DNA of 64,000 nucleotides, taken from positions 1-64,000 of the forward strand of contig NZ_BCQE01000014.1 in assembly GCF_001544275.1 (NCBI RefSeq), given 5' to 3'. Source of the DNA: Enterococcus gallinarum NBRC 100675. GTDB taxonomy: Bacteria > Bacillota > Bacilli > Lactobacillales > Enterococcaceae. Shown piece by piece: positions 51,841 to 60,305 of this stretch (the first letter of the stretch is position 1; each line of letters begins with the position of its first letter). The notes under the pieces were generated by a model. That model was not told the DNA's origin and ran no database searches. It saw nothing but the letters and a program-made list of their open reading frames with translations. Made by a program: the position numbers and the translations under genes.

Positions 51841-51890
51841 AAAAAACGCTCCCTTTAATAATTTGATCCAAAGAACTAGGAGGAAAAAAA

Positions 51891-52601
51891 GTGAGAAACG
51901 AAAAAATTCTTGTCGTTGATGATGATCCAGCAATACGACGATTGATATGGAAATCACTCCAATCGACCGGAATCTTGATTTATCAAAGTGATTCAGTTGA
52001 AAAGACAGTCGATATCATGACACGGGTAAAATTTGATTTATTTTTATTGGACATTAGTTTAGAACATGAAAACGATGGGTACTATCTTGCTCAGATTATA
52101 CGTGAAGAAGATCCACTTGTCCCGATCATTTTTCTCAGTGGCAAGAAAAATGAAGAAGACATCATTACTGGATTGGAAATGGGCGGAGATTATTATATTA
52201 CCAAGCCATTTTTGCCTAACTTATTAAAAGCACAAGTAACAGTGACCCTTGATAGAGGTCAAGTTCTCAAAGAGCATCGTGCCCTTTCAAAAGAGAGCAA
52301 AATCATGATTGGGGATTTCTGCTTTGACAAGTCCCGCTACCAACTCTACAAAAAGGAAGAGCCAATCAAGCTCTCATCCAAGGAAACAAAATTGATGCAA
52401 TTCTTTATAGAAAACCCGGATCAAGTTTTTTCGAAAGAACAAATCTATCAAAGCGTATGGAACGGCAGTGAGCTAGACGCAAATACGGTCATGGTTTTTA
52501 TCAATCATTTAAGAAATAAGATTGAAGATGATCCAAAGCAAGCACGCTATATCAAGACAGTATGGGGATTAGGCTATACCTTTTTGCCCGATGGTGCTTA
52601 A
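51891..52601 (+). CDS. OmpR-family response regulator
   Basis: The GTG start follows AGGAGG at 8 bases. The 236-aa protein has a receiver domain (KILVVDDDPAIRRLIWKS, phospho-acceptor Asp54 in FLLDIS, signalling Lys in YYITKPF near residue 105). A C-terminal winged helix follows, with KLSSKETKLMQFFIEN, the recognition helix MVFINHLRNKIED and YIKTVWGLGYTF. It pairs with the divergent sensor kinase. Its stop overlaps the stop of citG from the other strand by three bases, so transcripts collide there. No target operator was identified. Confidence 0.93.
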   Translation: MRNEKILVVDDDPAIRRLIWKSLQSTGILIYQSDSVEKTVDIMTRVKFDLFLLDISLEHENDGYYLAQIIREEDPLVPIIFLSGKKNEEDIITGLEMGGDYYITKPFLPNLLKAQVTVTLDRGQVLKEHRALSKESKIMIGDFCFDKSRYQLYKKEEPIKLSSKETKLMQFFIENPDQVFSKEQIYQSVWNGSELDANTVMVFINHLRNKIEDDPKQARYIKTVWGLGYTFLPDGA

Positions 52602-53461
52602 AGGATCTCTTCTAGTTGAGCAAAATAAATACCTAATGCCAATAGATCAGCAGAACCTCCAGGACTTAAGTGGCGTTGAGTCAAAATCCTATCATAGCTT
52701 TGTAATTCATCAAGCAATTCTTCTTTTGAGAAGGTGGCTTGGTGAATTTTTTTGCTTTCTTCTTTCACTGTTTGCCAAGCGGATAAACCACCGCGATGCA
52801 ATAAATTCCCATCTTCGATCTCACTCATCAAGAAAATCAGTCCCCGCAATAAACGTTCCTCCATTGGGAAATCAACAGTTGTTCGTAGAAAGGGGAGTAG
52901 TTTATGCGATAAACTAGGGTAGCCTGCTGCGGCTTCTCCTCGAATCCCGGTTATTCCATATTCCAGGTAAAGCTTTTCGCCATAAGTGAGCTGGGTCTTT
53001 TTCTCTAAGTCATTGAAATCTTCTGCGAGTAGGTGGTTTGTCATTTGCTGCGTGTAAGTCAAAATCCTCTCGCTATCTTCTTTTATTAAAGGCAATGTCT
53101 TTTCTTCTTGCAAGTACCAACCAGTCGCCCCTAAAATGACTGCAAAAGAAAAATTGGCTCCTTTATGCGTATTGATGGCATGTGTCGCACGCAGCATGGC
53201 TTTTTCTGCAGCTACTCCGATTTTTCTAAGCTTATCAAACAACTCCCTAGGGGTTCCTTTGTGTGTCAGCCCCGCATGTAGATACTGGTGAAAATACGGA
53301 CGTAAGCTGATCGTGCTATCGATAAATGTAAATAAGTTCATGTCTTGGTGCGCACCGGTTGTCAAGGGATCCACAAGTCCAGGTTTAGGACTGAGACTGA
53401 CTTCATAGAACAATGCTTTGATGGCATAGTCGGTAATCTGGTTCGAAAGGGACTCAGTCAA
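52598..53461 (-). CDS. citG: Triphosphoribosyl-dephospho-CoA synthase
   Basis: The start is a TTG overlapping the end of the regulator gene (ATTGACTGA), with a TGGAG site upstream, giving 287 aa. CitG makes the precursor of the citrate lyase cofactor from ATP and dephospho-CoA. Family motifs are ALFYEVSLSPKPGLVDPLTTGAH near residue 20 (shown here in part, LSPKPGLVDPLTTGAHQDMN), THKGANFSFAVILGATGW near 115, and GIRGEAAAGYPSL near 190. It works with CitX, encoded in the divergent operon. Co-transcription with the GntR regulator is expected from the overlap. Confidence 0.93.
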   Translation of the reverse strand: MTESLSNQITDYAIKALFYEVSLSPKPGLVDPLTTGAHQDMNLFTFIDSTISLRPYFHQYLHAGLTHKGTPRELFDKLRKIGVAAEKAMLRATHAINTHKGANFSFAVILGATGWYLQEEKTLPLIKEDSERILTYTQQMTNHLLAEDFNDLEKKTQLTYGEKLYLEYGITGIRGEAAAGYPSLSHKLLPFLRTTVDFPMEERLLRGLIFLMSEIEDGNLLHRGGLSAWQTVKEESKKIHQATFSKEELLDELQSYDRILTQRHLSPGGSADLLALGIYFAQLEEIL

Positions 53462-54149
53462 TTTGTCTACGCTCCATTTCCGCCAAAATAAACTGCAAGG
53501 ATCGATCAAGGTGTTCATGCGTGATCAGCGTGATTTGTTCGACATTTTTTGTTTTCATCCCGCGAAAAATCAACCAGTGTTCTTCCAATGCTTTATCTCT
53601 TCGTTTCGTCGAACGGATAGCGATGTCGCGAAAATAAACGAGATAGGCTTGTAGTTCTAGGACAATTGATTTTAAGCGAGGCATTTGACTTTTTTCGTAG
53701 ATAAATGCGTTGAAATCAGAGAAATTTTTTAAAACCAGCTCTATTTCATCGGCCTCATTATATTGTTCCCCTTGTTCTAATAATGTTTGCAGTTCTTGGA
53801 AATCTGCTTCAGTCATTTGATTCATGGCTTTGATCGTTGCTAGGGTATCTAATGATTTACGGATATCATAAATTTCGTAGGCATCTTTGATGCGAATACC
53901 TTTGACGACGATTCCCGCTTTAGGAATATGTTCGACAAGTTTTTCATTCACTAATTGCTTCATAGCTAGGCGAATAGGAGTTCGACTAATATTCAATTCT
54001 TCAGCAAAGACTTTCTCGTTGATTCGAGTACCTGCTGGAATATCACCAAGGATGATGGTTTTTCGAAACGCTTCATAAATCAGAACGTTTAATGTTTTGT
54101 TTTGTGTTAAATCAAGATTTTTTTTTACGGCTTCAACTATATTACTCAT
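53454..54149 (-). CDS. citO: GntR-family (FadR/FCD) citrate regulator, CitO-like
   Basis: The 231-aa protein has an N-terminal winged helix (GTRINEKVFAEELNISRTPI, then RLAMKQLVNEKLVEHIPKAG) and an all-helical FCD ligand domain (about residues 80-225). In E. faecalis the equivalent gene product CitO, bound to citrate, activates both divergent cit promoters. Position and order here (citH upstream, citG overlapping downstream, oad/cit operon divergent beyond) match that system. The ATG at 54149 follows a GAGGAAA site. No full operator pair could be verified by eye in the divergent region. Confidence 0.9.
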   Translation of the reverse strand: MSNIVEAVKKNLDLTQNKTLNVLIYEAFRKTIILGDIPAGTRINEKVFAEELNISRTPIRLAMKQLVNEKLVEHIPKAGIVVKGIRIKDAYEIYDIRKSLDTLATIKAMNQMTEADFQELQTLLEQGEQYNEADEIELVLKNFSDFNAFIYEKSQMPRLKSIVLELQAYLVYFRDIAIRSTKRRDKALEEHWLIFRGMKTKNVEQITLITHEHLDRSLQFILAEMERRQID

Positions 54150-54249
54150 TTATTTTCCTCATTTCTCATGATACCTCTGAAAATAAAACATGCTAGTAAA
54201 TTTTTTTCAAGATTTTCTTTGATTTCCTCATGTATTACTAATAAAAATA

Positions 54250-54278
54250 GGGACGAGACCGCAATGACGACCCGTCCC
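54250..54278 (-). terminator. Terminator of citH
   Basis: GGGACG pairs with CGTCCC in a hairpin of about 29 bases; on the minus strand the tail is TATTTTTATT. Confidence 0.75.
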
Positions 54279-54293
54279 AATCAATCCTGAATA

Positions 54294-55640
54294 TTATTGT
54301 GGAATGTAAAGCGGCATATGACCTAATAACACAATGGTAACGATAAAGATGACAAAGATCCCCAATGCATATTTTGCTGATTCTTTTTGCCATTGACCCA
54401 TATCCAATCCAGTCAAACGTAACAGCAAGTAGATAAAGGCAACCAATGGGCTTAACAAGTGGAACGCCTGTCCCATCAATGAAGCAAGAGCCATCTGCAT
54501 ATTGGTAAAGCCATAAGCACGTCCTGCTTCTGCCAATACAGGTAACACACCAAAATAGAAACCATCATTTGAGATGAAGAAGGTACCTGGCGCAGAAATA
54601 AGGGCGATGACTAGCCCCCAGAAGCCGGCTAATTCTTTCGGAATAATGTGAGTAAAGCTGTTAGCCAATGCTTCTGCCATACCTGAACCTTGGAACAATC
54701 CCATAAATACGCCAGCTGCAAAGACTAAGATAACGACTTGAACAGCATCTCCGCCATTGGCTCCAATTCGTGAAGATTGGTCTTTTAAAACAGGGTAGTT
54801 GACCATTAAAGCAATACATGTTCCAACTAAGAACAACAAAAGTGGTGGCAGTGCAATCGAGTCAATGAATGAGCTAGCTACGAGCCATGCAATCAATCCA
54901 ATCGTCAAGATACCATTGAAAAGAAAGTTTTTTGGCCGGCGAATCTGTAGTGTTTCAGGGTCTGTTACCGTTGTCATTTCTTCGATTTCATCTGCAGTCA
55001 ATTCAGTGATTCCTAAGCGTGCCCGTTCCTGTTTCCCCATTCTGCGAGCAACAAAGAAGATGACATAAAGAACTGAGATGATCATTCCTGGTGCCAGATA
55101 AGTAAGGATATCGGCATCAACTTCTAAAACGGCCATCGCACGAGCAGTAGGTCCTCCCCAAGGGAGCAAGTTCATGATGGTGTTTTGCAAGATCACCAGT
55201 ACCCCGAGGTTCATCATTTTCATGTTTAATTTTTTATAAATCGGAATAAAGGCTGAACAGCAGATCAGGGTAGTGGTCGTTCCATCCCCATTTAGAGAAA
55301 CGGTGGCCGCAACGACAGCAGTTGCCATCAAAACTTTCATCGGATCGCCTTTTGCGAAATAGATCATTTTTTTGGTAATCGGATCAAATAATCCAGCGTC
55401 CAGCATGATCGAGAAGTATAGTATCGCAAACAGCAACATAATCCCCGTATTAGAAGTTGTTTTGATTCCTTCTAGAACAAAATCCCCGATGTTTCCCTCT
55501 TTGGATACTCCTGACACCATTGCAACTAAGGTAAAAATCAAAGGAATGACTACCAAAGAAGTGAATGGAGACATTTTCTTTTTCATGATTACAAACATAA
55601 AGACAATAATCATGGCATAAGATAAAACCGTCAATAACAT
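54294..55640 (-). CDS. citH: Citrate/metal-citrate transporter of the CitMHS family
   Basis: The start is ATG 55640 after AAAGGAAG; the longer frame has no ribosome-binding site. The 448-aa protein has about 12 membrane helices, a re-entrant-type segment SLNGDGTTTTLICCSAFIPI near residue 100 and NLLPWGGPTARAMAVLEVD near 155, both typical of CitM/CitH proteins that import citrate bound to Mg2+ or Ca2+ with protons. This is the carrier of the enterococcal locus, not a 2-hydroxycarboxylate exchanger. It lies upstream of citO on the same strand, separated by a terminator, and is divergent from oadH with a 420-base control region. Confidence 0.92.
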   Translation of the reverse strand: MLLTVLSYAMIIVFMFVIMKKKMSPFTSLVVIPLIFTLVAMVSGVSKEGNIGDFVLEGIKTTSNTGIMLLFAILYFSIMLDAGLFDPITKKMIYFAKGDPMKVLMATAVVAATVSLNGDGTTTTLICCSAFIPIYKKLNMKMMNLGVLVILQNTIMNLLPWGGPTARAMAVLEVDADILTYLAPGMIISVLYVIFFVARRMGKQERARLGITELTADEIEEMTTVTDPETLQIRRPKNFLFNGILTIGLIAWLVASSFIDSIALPPLLLFLVGTCIALMVNYPVLKDQSSRIGANGGDAVQVVILVFAAGVFMGLFQGSGMAEALANSFTHIIPKELAGFWGLVIALISAPGTFFISNDGFYFGVLPVLAEAGRAYGFTNMQMALASLMGQAFHLLSPLVAFIYLLLRLTGLDMGQWQKESAKYALGIFVIFIVTIVLLGHMPLYIPQ

Positions 55641-56060
55641 ATTTTTCTTCCTTTCTACAACTGATTTAATAATTTCTGTTTTTGTAAACGGTGCCAATTC
55701 ATTCCAATAAAAAACAAAGCTTCATGCCTTTGGGGGAGAAAGACACGTATTGGAAACAAGTAGCTTTTCCGTTTGACGACTATAGAATAAGCAATATTCA
55801 TTTGATAAGATAGATTGAATTCTGAAAAAGAACAGGAAAAAAACAATTTGGTATAGGTGTTCTTAAAAGAGGCTTAACAAGATATTAATAAAATCTTAAC
55901 GACTGGTAAACGTTGATTTAACAATGTTTATCAGCCTTTTTGTTATAAGGCGAAGAAATAGGAACAGAAAAAAAACAATAATCTTTGATTTAGAACTACC
56001 GAATTGGTCCATTATCAATATAATGTGGTTGAGAACGAAAAAAATGAAAGGAGTAACTTC
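55641..56060. promoter_or_regulatory. Divergent control region of the citrate locus, with a cre site
   Basis: A perfect catabolite-responsive element TGTAAACGGTGCCA (55683-55696; TGNAANCGNWNNCA) lies in the citH leader. A weaker copy (GGTAAACGTTGAT, near 55904-55917) lies toward oadH. A TGTTATAAG extended -10 (55941-55949) and a TATAAT (56019-56024) are candidate oadH promoters without strong -35 boxes, as expected for activation by CitO. The rest is AT-rich. Confidence 0.7.
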
Positions 56061-56387
56061 ATGGGATTATTCGCCCGACTGTTCAAAAAAAGTGAACCAC
56101 ATCAAGAAATAACAAAAATATCTTCTGAAACCCTCGATGATAATGAATCTGGAATGAAATGGAAAGCGGTTCCTGCATATATCGAAGCTAGTGCAGAAGA
56201 ATATCAACTTGTTAGTTTGATCGCCACAGCCATTGCGGCAGGTGATCAACCTAAGAGCCAATTTGTGGTCAAGAAAGTAATGCAGCGCAATCCGGAGGCG
56301 AAACTTGTTTCCATCATCGCGTCAAGTCTAGCTGCTGGATTAAATGAAAAGAGTCAGTTTGTTATTCGAAGAATCAATAAAAATTAG
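56061..56387 (+). CDS. oadH: Oxaloacetate decarboxylase accessory subunit OadH
   Basis: The start ATG 56061 follows AAAGGAG, giving 108 aa; the frame reads on upstream without support. The C-terminal part has two similar helical repeats: VSLIATAIAAGDQPKSQFVV and VSIIASSLAAGLNEKSQFVI, each ending in basic residues. This subunit is specific to Gram-positive oxaloacetate decarboxylases such as that of E. faecalis and may help assemble the membrane complex. It is the first gene of the long plus-strand operon. Its N-terminus (MGLFARLFKKS) is amphipathic and may touch the membrane. Confidence 0.85.
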   Translation: MGLFARLFKKSEPHQEITKISSETLDDNESGMKWKAVPAYIEASAEEYQLVSLIATAIAAGDQPKSQFVVKKVMQRNPEAKLVSIIASSLAAGLNEKSQFVIRRINKN

Positions 56388-56405
56388 CATTTTGGAGGAA
56401 AAACA

Positions 56406-56801
56406 ATGTTACGTAAATTTAAAATTTCGATTGATGGCAAAGAATATCTAGTAGAGATGGAAGAAATTGGTGGTACACCACAACCTGTGCTACCAGTTCA
56501 ACCTGTAGTTGAAACACCAGCTCCACAAACCGCAACACCAGCCGCAGCCGAGGCACCATCTGTTTCTGAGGCACCCATTGCTGCAGGCGCAGATGCCATG
56601 TCTTCTCCAATGCCGGGAACGATTTTGAGAATCTTAGTGAATGTTGGAGATACTGTGGAGGAAAATCAGCCATTGATGATATTAGAAGCCATGAAAATGG
56701 AAAATGAGATTGTTGCCGGAAAAGCGGGAACAGTAGCTGGTATTCATGTGAATCAAGGAGAGATGGTCAATCCTGGTGACCCATTGATTACGATTCATTA
56801 A
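56406..56801 (+). CDS. oadD: Biotin carboxyl carrier subunit of oxaloacetate decarboxylase (OadD)
   Basis: The 131-aa protein has a beta-strand start (RKFKISIDGKEYLVEMEEIG), a flexible Pro/Ala/Thr linker (about residues 25-65) and a biotinyl domain. The biotin lysine is Lys97 in LEAMKMENEI. The biotin carries CO2 from OadA to the membrane subunit OadB. In proteobacterial enzymes the biotin domain is fused to the alpha subunit; here it is separate, matching an OadA without this domain downstream. ATG follows TTGGAGG. Confidence 0.95.
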   Translation: MLRKFKISIDGKEYLVEMEEIGGTPQPVLPVQPVVETPAPQTATPAAAEAPSVSEAPIAAGADAMSSPMPGTILRILVNVGDTVEENQPLMILEAMKMENEIVAGKAGTVAGIHVNQGEMVNPGDPLITIH

Positions 56802-56848
56802 TAGGGATGAATCAATAAAAAATTTAATGAATAGAGGAAGTGACGTTA

Positions 56849-57964
56849 GTGGAAACTCTGATTGAAGGCTTTTTAGGGATGGGACAAGAACCCGGACGGA
56901 TTGTCATGATGGTAGTCGGTGGCATCCTGATGTATTTAGGAATCAAAAAAGAATATGAACCAACGCTGCTAGTTCCGATGGGACTAGGAACGATTTTAGT
57001 AAATTTCCCGAACTCTGGTGTTTTGAGTGCTGGCGGGGAACCTGGTCCTTTTCAAGTATTGTTTGATATGGGGATCTCAACCGAGTTATTTCCATTGCTT
57101 TTGTTTATCGGAATTGGTGCCATGATCGACTTCGGTCCGCTGCTCCAAAATCCTTTTCTTCTTTTATTTGGGGCTGCAGCCCAATTTGGTATTTTCTTTA
57201 CGATCATCGTCGCTGTCTTATTAGGATTTGATTTAAATGATGCAGCTTCCATTGGAATCATTGGAGCCGCCGATGGTCCAACATCGATCTTTGTAGCCAA
57301 CACTTTGAATTCCAAATATATGGGAGCAATCATGGTTGCTGCTTATTCTTATATGGCTTTGGTGCCGATCATTCAGCCGGTTGCGATCAAGGCGGTCACA
57401 ACGAAAAAAGAGCGTTCGATTCGTATGAATTATCGCGCTGGCGAAGTCTCACAAACAGCAAAAATTCTTTTTCCGATCGTTATCTCTGTCGTTGCCGGGC
57501 TCATTGCCCCTGTATCTCTGCCATTAGTTGGTTTCTTGATGTTCGGAAATCTCTTGAGAGAATGCGGCGTATTAGACCGACTTTCTATCACAGCTCAAAA
57601 TGAGTTGGTAAACATCATTAGTATTTTGTTGGGGCTCTCTATCTCAGTAAAAATGCAGTATGAAGAATTTTTGCAAGTCGATACATTGATGGTGATCGCT
57701 TTAGGTCTTGTTGCCTTCATCATGGACTCTGTAGGTGGTGTCTTGTTTGCAAAAGTGCTGAACCTGTTCAGAAAAGAGAAAATCAATCCAATGATTGGAG
57801 CCGCGGGAATTTCTGCATTTCCTATGTCAAGTCGAGTGATCCAAAAAATGGCAACGGATGAAGACCCACAAAACTTTATTTTGATGCATGCAGCCGGTGC
57901 CAATGTTTCTGGTCAGATTGCTTCAGTTATTGCAGGTGGTTTATTGCTTGCCTTACTAACCTAA
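56849..57964 (+). CDS. oadB: Sodium-pumping oxaloacetate decarboxylase beta subunit
   Basis: GTG 56849 is preferred as start because AGGAAG lies 8 bases upstream; GTG 56840 is too close to that site. The 371-aa integral membrane protein has nine or more helices and the family marks GAMIDFGPLLQNPFLLLFGA and IGIIGAADGPTSIFVANTL (with the essential Asp near residue 150), then GAAGISAFPMSSRVIQKMA near the end. It decarboxylates carboxybiotin and couples this to Na+ export in characterised relatives. Enterococcal activity fits conversion of oxaloacetate to pyruvate with a small energy gain. Confidence 0.95.
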   Translation: METLIEGFLGMGQEPGRIVMMVVGGILMYLGIKKEYEPTLLVPMGLGTILVNFPNSGVLSAGGEPGPFQVLFDMGISTELFPLLLFIGIGAMIDFGPLLQNPFLLLFGAAAQFGIFFTIIVAVLLGFDLNDAASIGIIGAADGPTSIFVANTLNSKYMGAIMVAAYSYMALVPIIQPVAIKAVTTKKERSIRMNYRAGEVSQTAKILFPIVISVVAGLIAPVSLPLVGFLMFGNLLRECGVLDRLSITAQNELVNIISILLGLSISVKMQYEEFLQVDTLMVIALGLVAFIMDSVGGVLFAKVLNLFRKEKINPMIGAAGISAFPMSSRVIQKMATDEDPQNFILMHAAGANVSGQIASVIAGGLLLALLT

Positions 57965-57979
57965 GAAAGGAGAGATTCG

Positions 57980-58105
57980 ATGTCAGCAGATTTAATGAAA
58001 TCACTGGAATTATTAGTGCTAGGATGGGGCGGCGTCTTCGTGGTTATCTTGATTATCTATCTTGCTTCGATGCTGCTCAGCAAACTTTTTCCAATAAAAA
58101 AATAA
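57980..58105 (+). CDS. 41-aa single-span membrane protein, candidate OadG-like gamma subunit
   Basis: ATG 57980 follows AAAGGAGAG and the gene fits tightly between oadB (15-base gap) and citC (21-base gap). The product MSADLMKSLELLVLGWGGVF continues with one hydrophobic helix (VVILIIYLASMLL) and a basic end. OadG subunits of Na+-pumping decarboxylases are short proteins with one N-terminal helix and a polar, metal-binding tail. This protein has the helix and the GWGGVFVVL-like core but almost no tail. It is easily missed by gene callers. Its gamma-subunit role is inferred from place and topology. Confidence 0.8.
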   Translation: MSADLMKSLELLVLGWGGVFVVILIIYLASMLLSKLFPIKK

Positions 58106-58126
58106 AAAGATAAAGAAGAGACGTTT

Positions 58127-59113
58127 ATGTATTCATTAAAACGGCTATGGCTAAGAGATCAAGGAGTCTATAAACAGTGGGCTTCCTTGATGGATCGAGC
58201 CGGTCTGAATAAAGAGGAAGAACTTGATTACACAGTGGGAATCTACGATAACGATTTACTGGTTGCTACTGGATCCTATTATCACAACATATTGAAATGC
58301 TTGGTTGTTTGCAAAGCCTTTCAATCAGAAAATCTACTGACGGAAATCATTCAGCATCTGGTTGATCGCTTGGCAGAAGAAGGAGAACAGCATTATTTCT
58401 TGTATTCAAAACCTAGCAATGAATTGATCTTTCGCTCACTAGGGTTTCAGAAAATCATCGCAACCTCAGAAATTCTTTTTATGGAACGAGGATTGCCAAA
58501 TTTTGCGAGCTATCTTTCTACGCTGGCTAAAGGGAAAAAAATGGGGATCGGAAGCGGCATAGTGATGAATGCCAATCCCTTTACCAAAGGACATCAGTAT
58601 CTTGTCGAGACAGCTGCGCAACAGAGTCAGCAAGTTTATGTCTTTGTGTTATCCGAAGATCGTTCAGAGTTTTCGACTGCAGACCGGATGGAAATGGTAA
58701 AACGTGGAGTCGCACACTTGTCCAATGTAACGGTTTTTCCCACCAATGATTACCTTGTATCTTCCGCAACGTTTCCTTCCTATTTTCTGAAAGACAGTGC
58801 CATAGAAACAGTAGCGAAGATCCAGGCAAAGGTTGATGCGCAACTGTTTAAAGAGAAGATAGCACCTGTATTAGACATTCGGACACGGTTTGTCGGAGAA
58901 GAACCCTATTCAAAGGTGACCGATACGTATAATCATGCGATGCAGGAAATGTTTGGCGACTCATTAGAATTGGTTATTTTACCTAGATTGAGTATCGATG
59001 GTGAGATCATAAGTGCTACTAAAGTTAGAGAAGCCTTGAAAAATCAGGATGACCGCCGTTTGAGACAATTTTTGCCATCAACGACATATCATTATTTAAA
59101 AAACGAGAGGTGA
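58127..59113 (+). CDS. citC: [Citrate (pro-3S)-lyase] ligase
   Basis: The 328-aa protein joins an N-terminal acetyltransferase-like region (about 1-125) with a nucleotidyltransferase-type core. The nucleotide motif is IVMNANPFTKGHQYLVETA near residue 145 (TKGH), followed by FVLSEDRSEFSTADRMEMV, and the second motif ISATKVREALKN is near 300. CitC uses ATP and acetate to acetylate the cofactor thiol of citrate lyase and so switches the enzyme on. It starts 21 bases after the small membrane protein gene and is followed by citD after 6 bases, all one operon. Confidence 0.95.
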   Translation: MYSLKRLWLRDQGVYKQWASLMDRAGLNKEEELDYTVGIYDNDLLVATGSYYHNILKCLVVCKAFQSENLLTEIIQHLVDRLAEEGEQHYFLYSKPSNELIFRSLGFQKIIATSEILFMERGLPNFASYLSTLAKGKKMGIGSGIVMNANPFTKGHQYLVETAAQQSQQVYVFVLSEDRSEFSTADRMEMVKRGVAHLSNVTVFPTNDYLVSSATFPSYFLKDSAIETVAKIQAKVDAQLFKEKIAPVLDIRTRFVGEEPYSKVTDTYNHAMQEMFGDSLELVILPRLSIDGEIISATKVREALKNQDDRRLRQFLPSTTYHYLKNER

Positions 59114-59119
59114 AACCCT

Positions 59120-59428
59120 ATGGAAATTACACAAATCGCAGTGGCCGGTACAGTAGAGTCGAGCGACATTTTGATTACTGTCGAGCCGACTGAAACAGAC
59201 GAGATCCAAATTTCTTTGGAAAGCAGTGTAGAGAAACAATTTGGTCAACAAATCAAAAAGGTGATCGAAGAGACCATCAAAAATTTAGGGATCAAGTCTA
59301 TTCGAGTAGCTGCCGTTGATAAAGGCGCTTTGGATTGTACGATTCAAGCTCGAACCATTACCGCGATTCATCGGGCAGCAAAAAAAGACGAATATGATTG
59401 GAAGGAGATTGATTCATGGAACGCTTAA
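59120..59428 (+). CDS. citD: Citrate lyase acyl carrier (gamma) subunit
   Basis: The 102-aa protein is the acyl carrier protein of citrate lyase. The attachment serine for the phosphoribosyl-dephospho-CoA arm is Ser14 in [13 protein letters not shown]. The C-terminal [17 protein letters not shown] is conserved. Its 3' end overlaps citE by 13 bases, so the two are coupled. The carrier presents acetyl or citryl groups to CitE and CitF. ATG follows GAGAGGTG. Confidence 0.95.
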   Translation: MEITQIAVAGTVESSDILITVEPTETDEIQISLESSVEKQFGQQIKKVIEETIKNLGIKSIRVAAVDKGALDCTIQARTITAIHRAAKKDEYDWKEIDSWNA

Positions 59429-60303
59429 GAAGAACCATGATGTTTGTTCCAGGTGCAAATGCAGCAATGCTAAGGGACGCACCCTTATATGGTGCAGACT
59501 CAATTATGTTTGATTTAGAAGATGCCGTTTCTCTTAAAGAAAAAGACTCCGCGCGTACATTGGTGCACTTTGCATTGAAAACATTTGATTACAGCAATGT
59601 AGAAACAGTCGTACGGATCAATAGTTTGGAGGCAGGTGGCGCCCAAGATGTCGAAGCAATGGTTTTGGCTGGCGTTGAGGTTATTCGCTTACCAAAAACA
59701 GAGACAGCACAAGATATTTTAGATGTGGATGCGGTCATTGCATCTGTTGAAAAAGACAATCAGATTCCAGTGGGCACAACAAAAATGATGGCAGCCATTG
59801 AATCTGCAGAAGGGGTATTGAACGCACGGGAAATTGCCAAAGCGTCAGAGCGACTGATCGGAATTGCTTTAGGAGCAGAAGATTATGTCACAAATATGAA
59901 AACCAAGCGCTATCCGGATGGGCAGGAATTATCCTTTGCCCGCAACATGATTCTGCATGCAGCCAGAGCTGCAGGAATCGCGGCTATCGATACCGTCTAT
60001 TCGGACGTGGACAATGTAACAGGATTCCAAAATGAAGTGCAACAAATCAAGCAACTAGGATTTGATGGGAAGTCCGTGATCAATCCACGACAAATCCCAT
60101 TGGTAAATGCGATTTATACACCGACTGACAAAGAAATCCAGAATGCCAAAGAAGTCATCTGGGGCATTCGTGAGGCGGAAGCAAAAGGCTCCGGAGTTAT
60201 TTCAGTCAATGGAAAAATGGTGGACAAGCCCATCGTTGAACGGGCACAGCGAGTGATTGCATTGGCTAAGGCCGCGAAGTTGATTACGGAGGAGGAGATT
60301 TAG
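59416..60303 (+). CDS. citE: Citrate lyase beta subunit (citryl-CoA lyase)
   Basis: The 295-aa TIM-barrel protein shows the HpcH/HpaI-family marks: [18 protein letters not shown] at the start, [19 protein letters not shown] (metal-binding Glu/Asp) near residue 35, [18 protein letters not shown] near 130 and [17 protein letters not shown] near 215. It cleaves citryl-carrier to oxaloacetate and acetyl-carrier. It overlaps citD upstream and is 2 bases before citF. Full length, no anomalies. Confidence 0.96.
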   Translation: MERLRRTMMFVPGANAAMLRDAPLYGADSIMFDLEDAVSLKEKDSARTLVHFALKTFDYSNVETVVRINSLEAGGAQDVEAMVLAGVEVIRLPKTETAQDILDVDAVIASVEKDNQIPVGTTKMMAAIESAEGVLNAREIAKASERLIGIALGAEDYVTNMKTKRYPDGQELSFARNMILHAARAAGIAAIDTVYSDVDNVTGFQNEVQQIKQLGFDGKSVINPRQIPLVNAIYTPTDKEIQNAKEVIWGIREAEAKGSGVISVNGKMVDKPIVERAQRVIALAKAAKLITEEEI

Positions 60304-60305
60304 GC

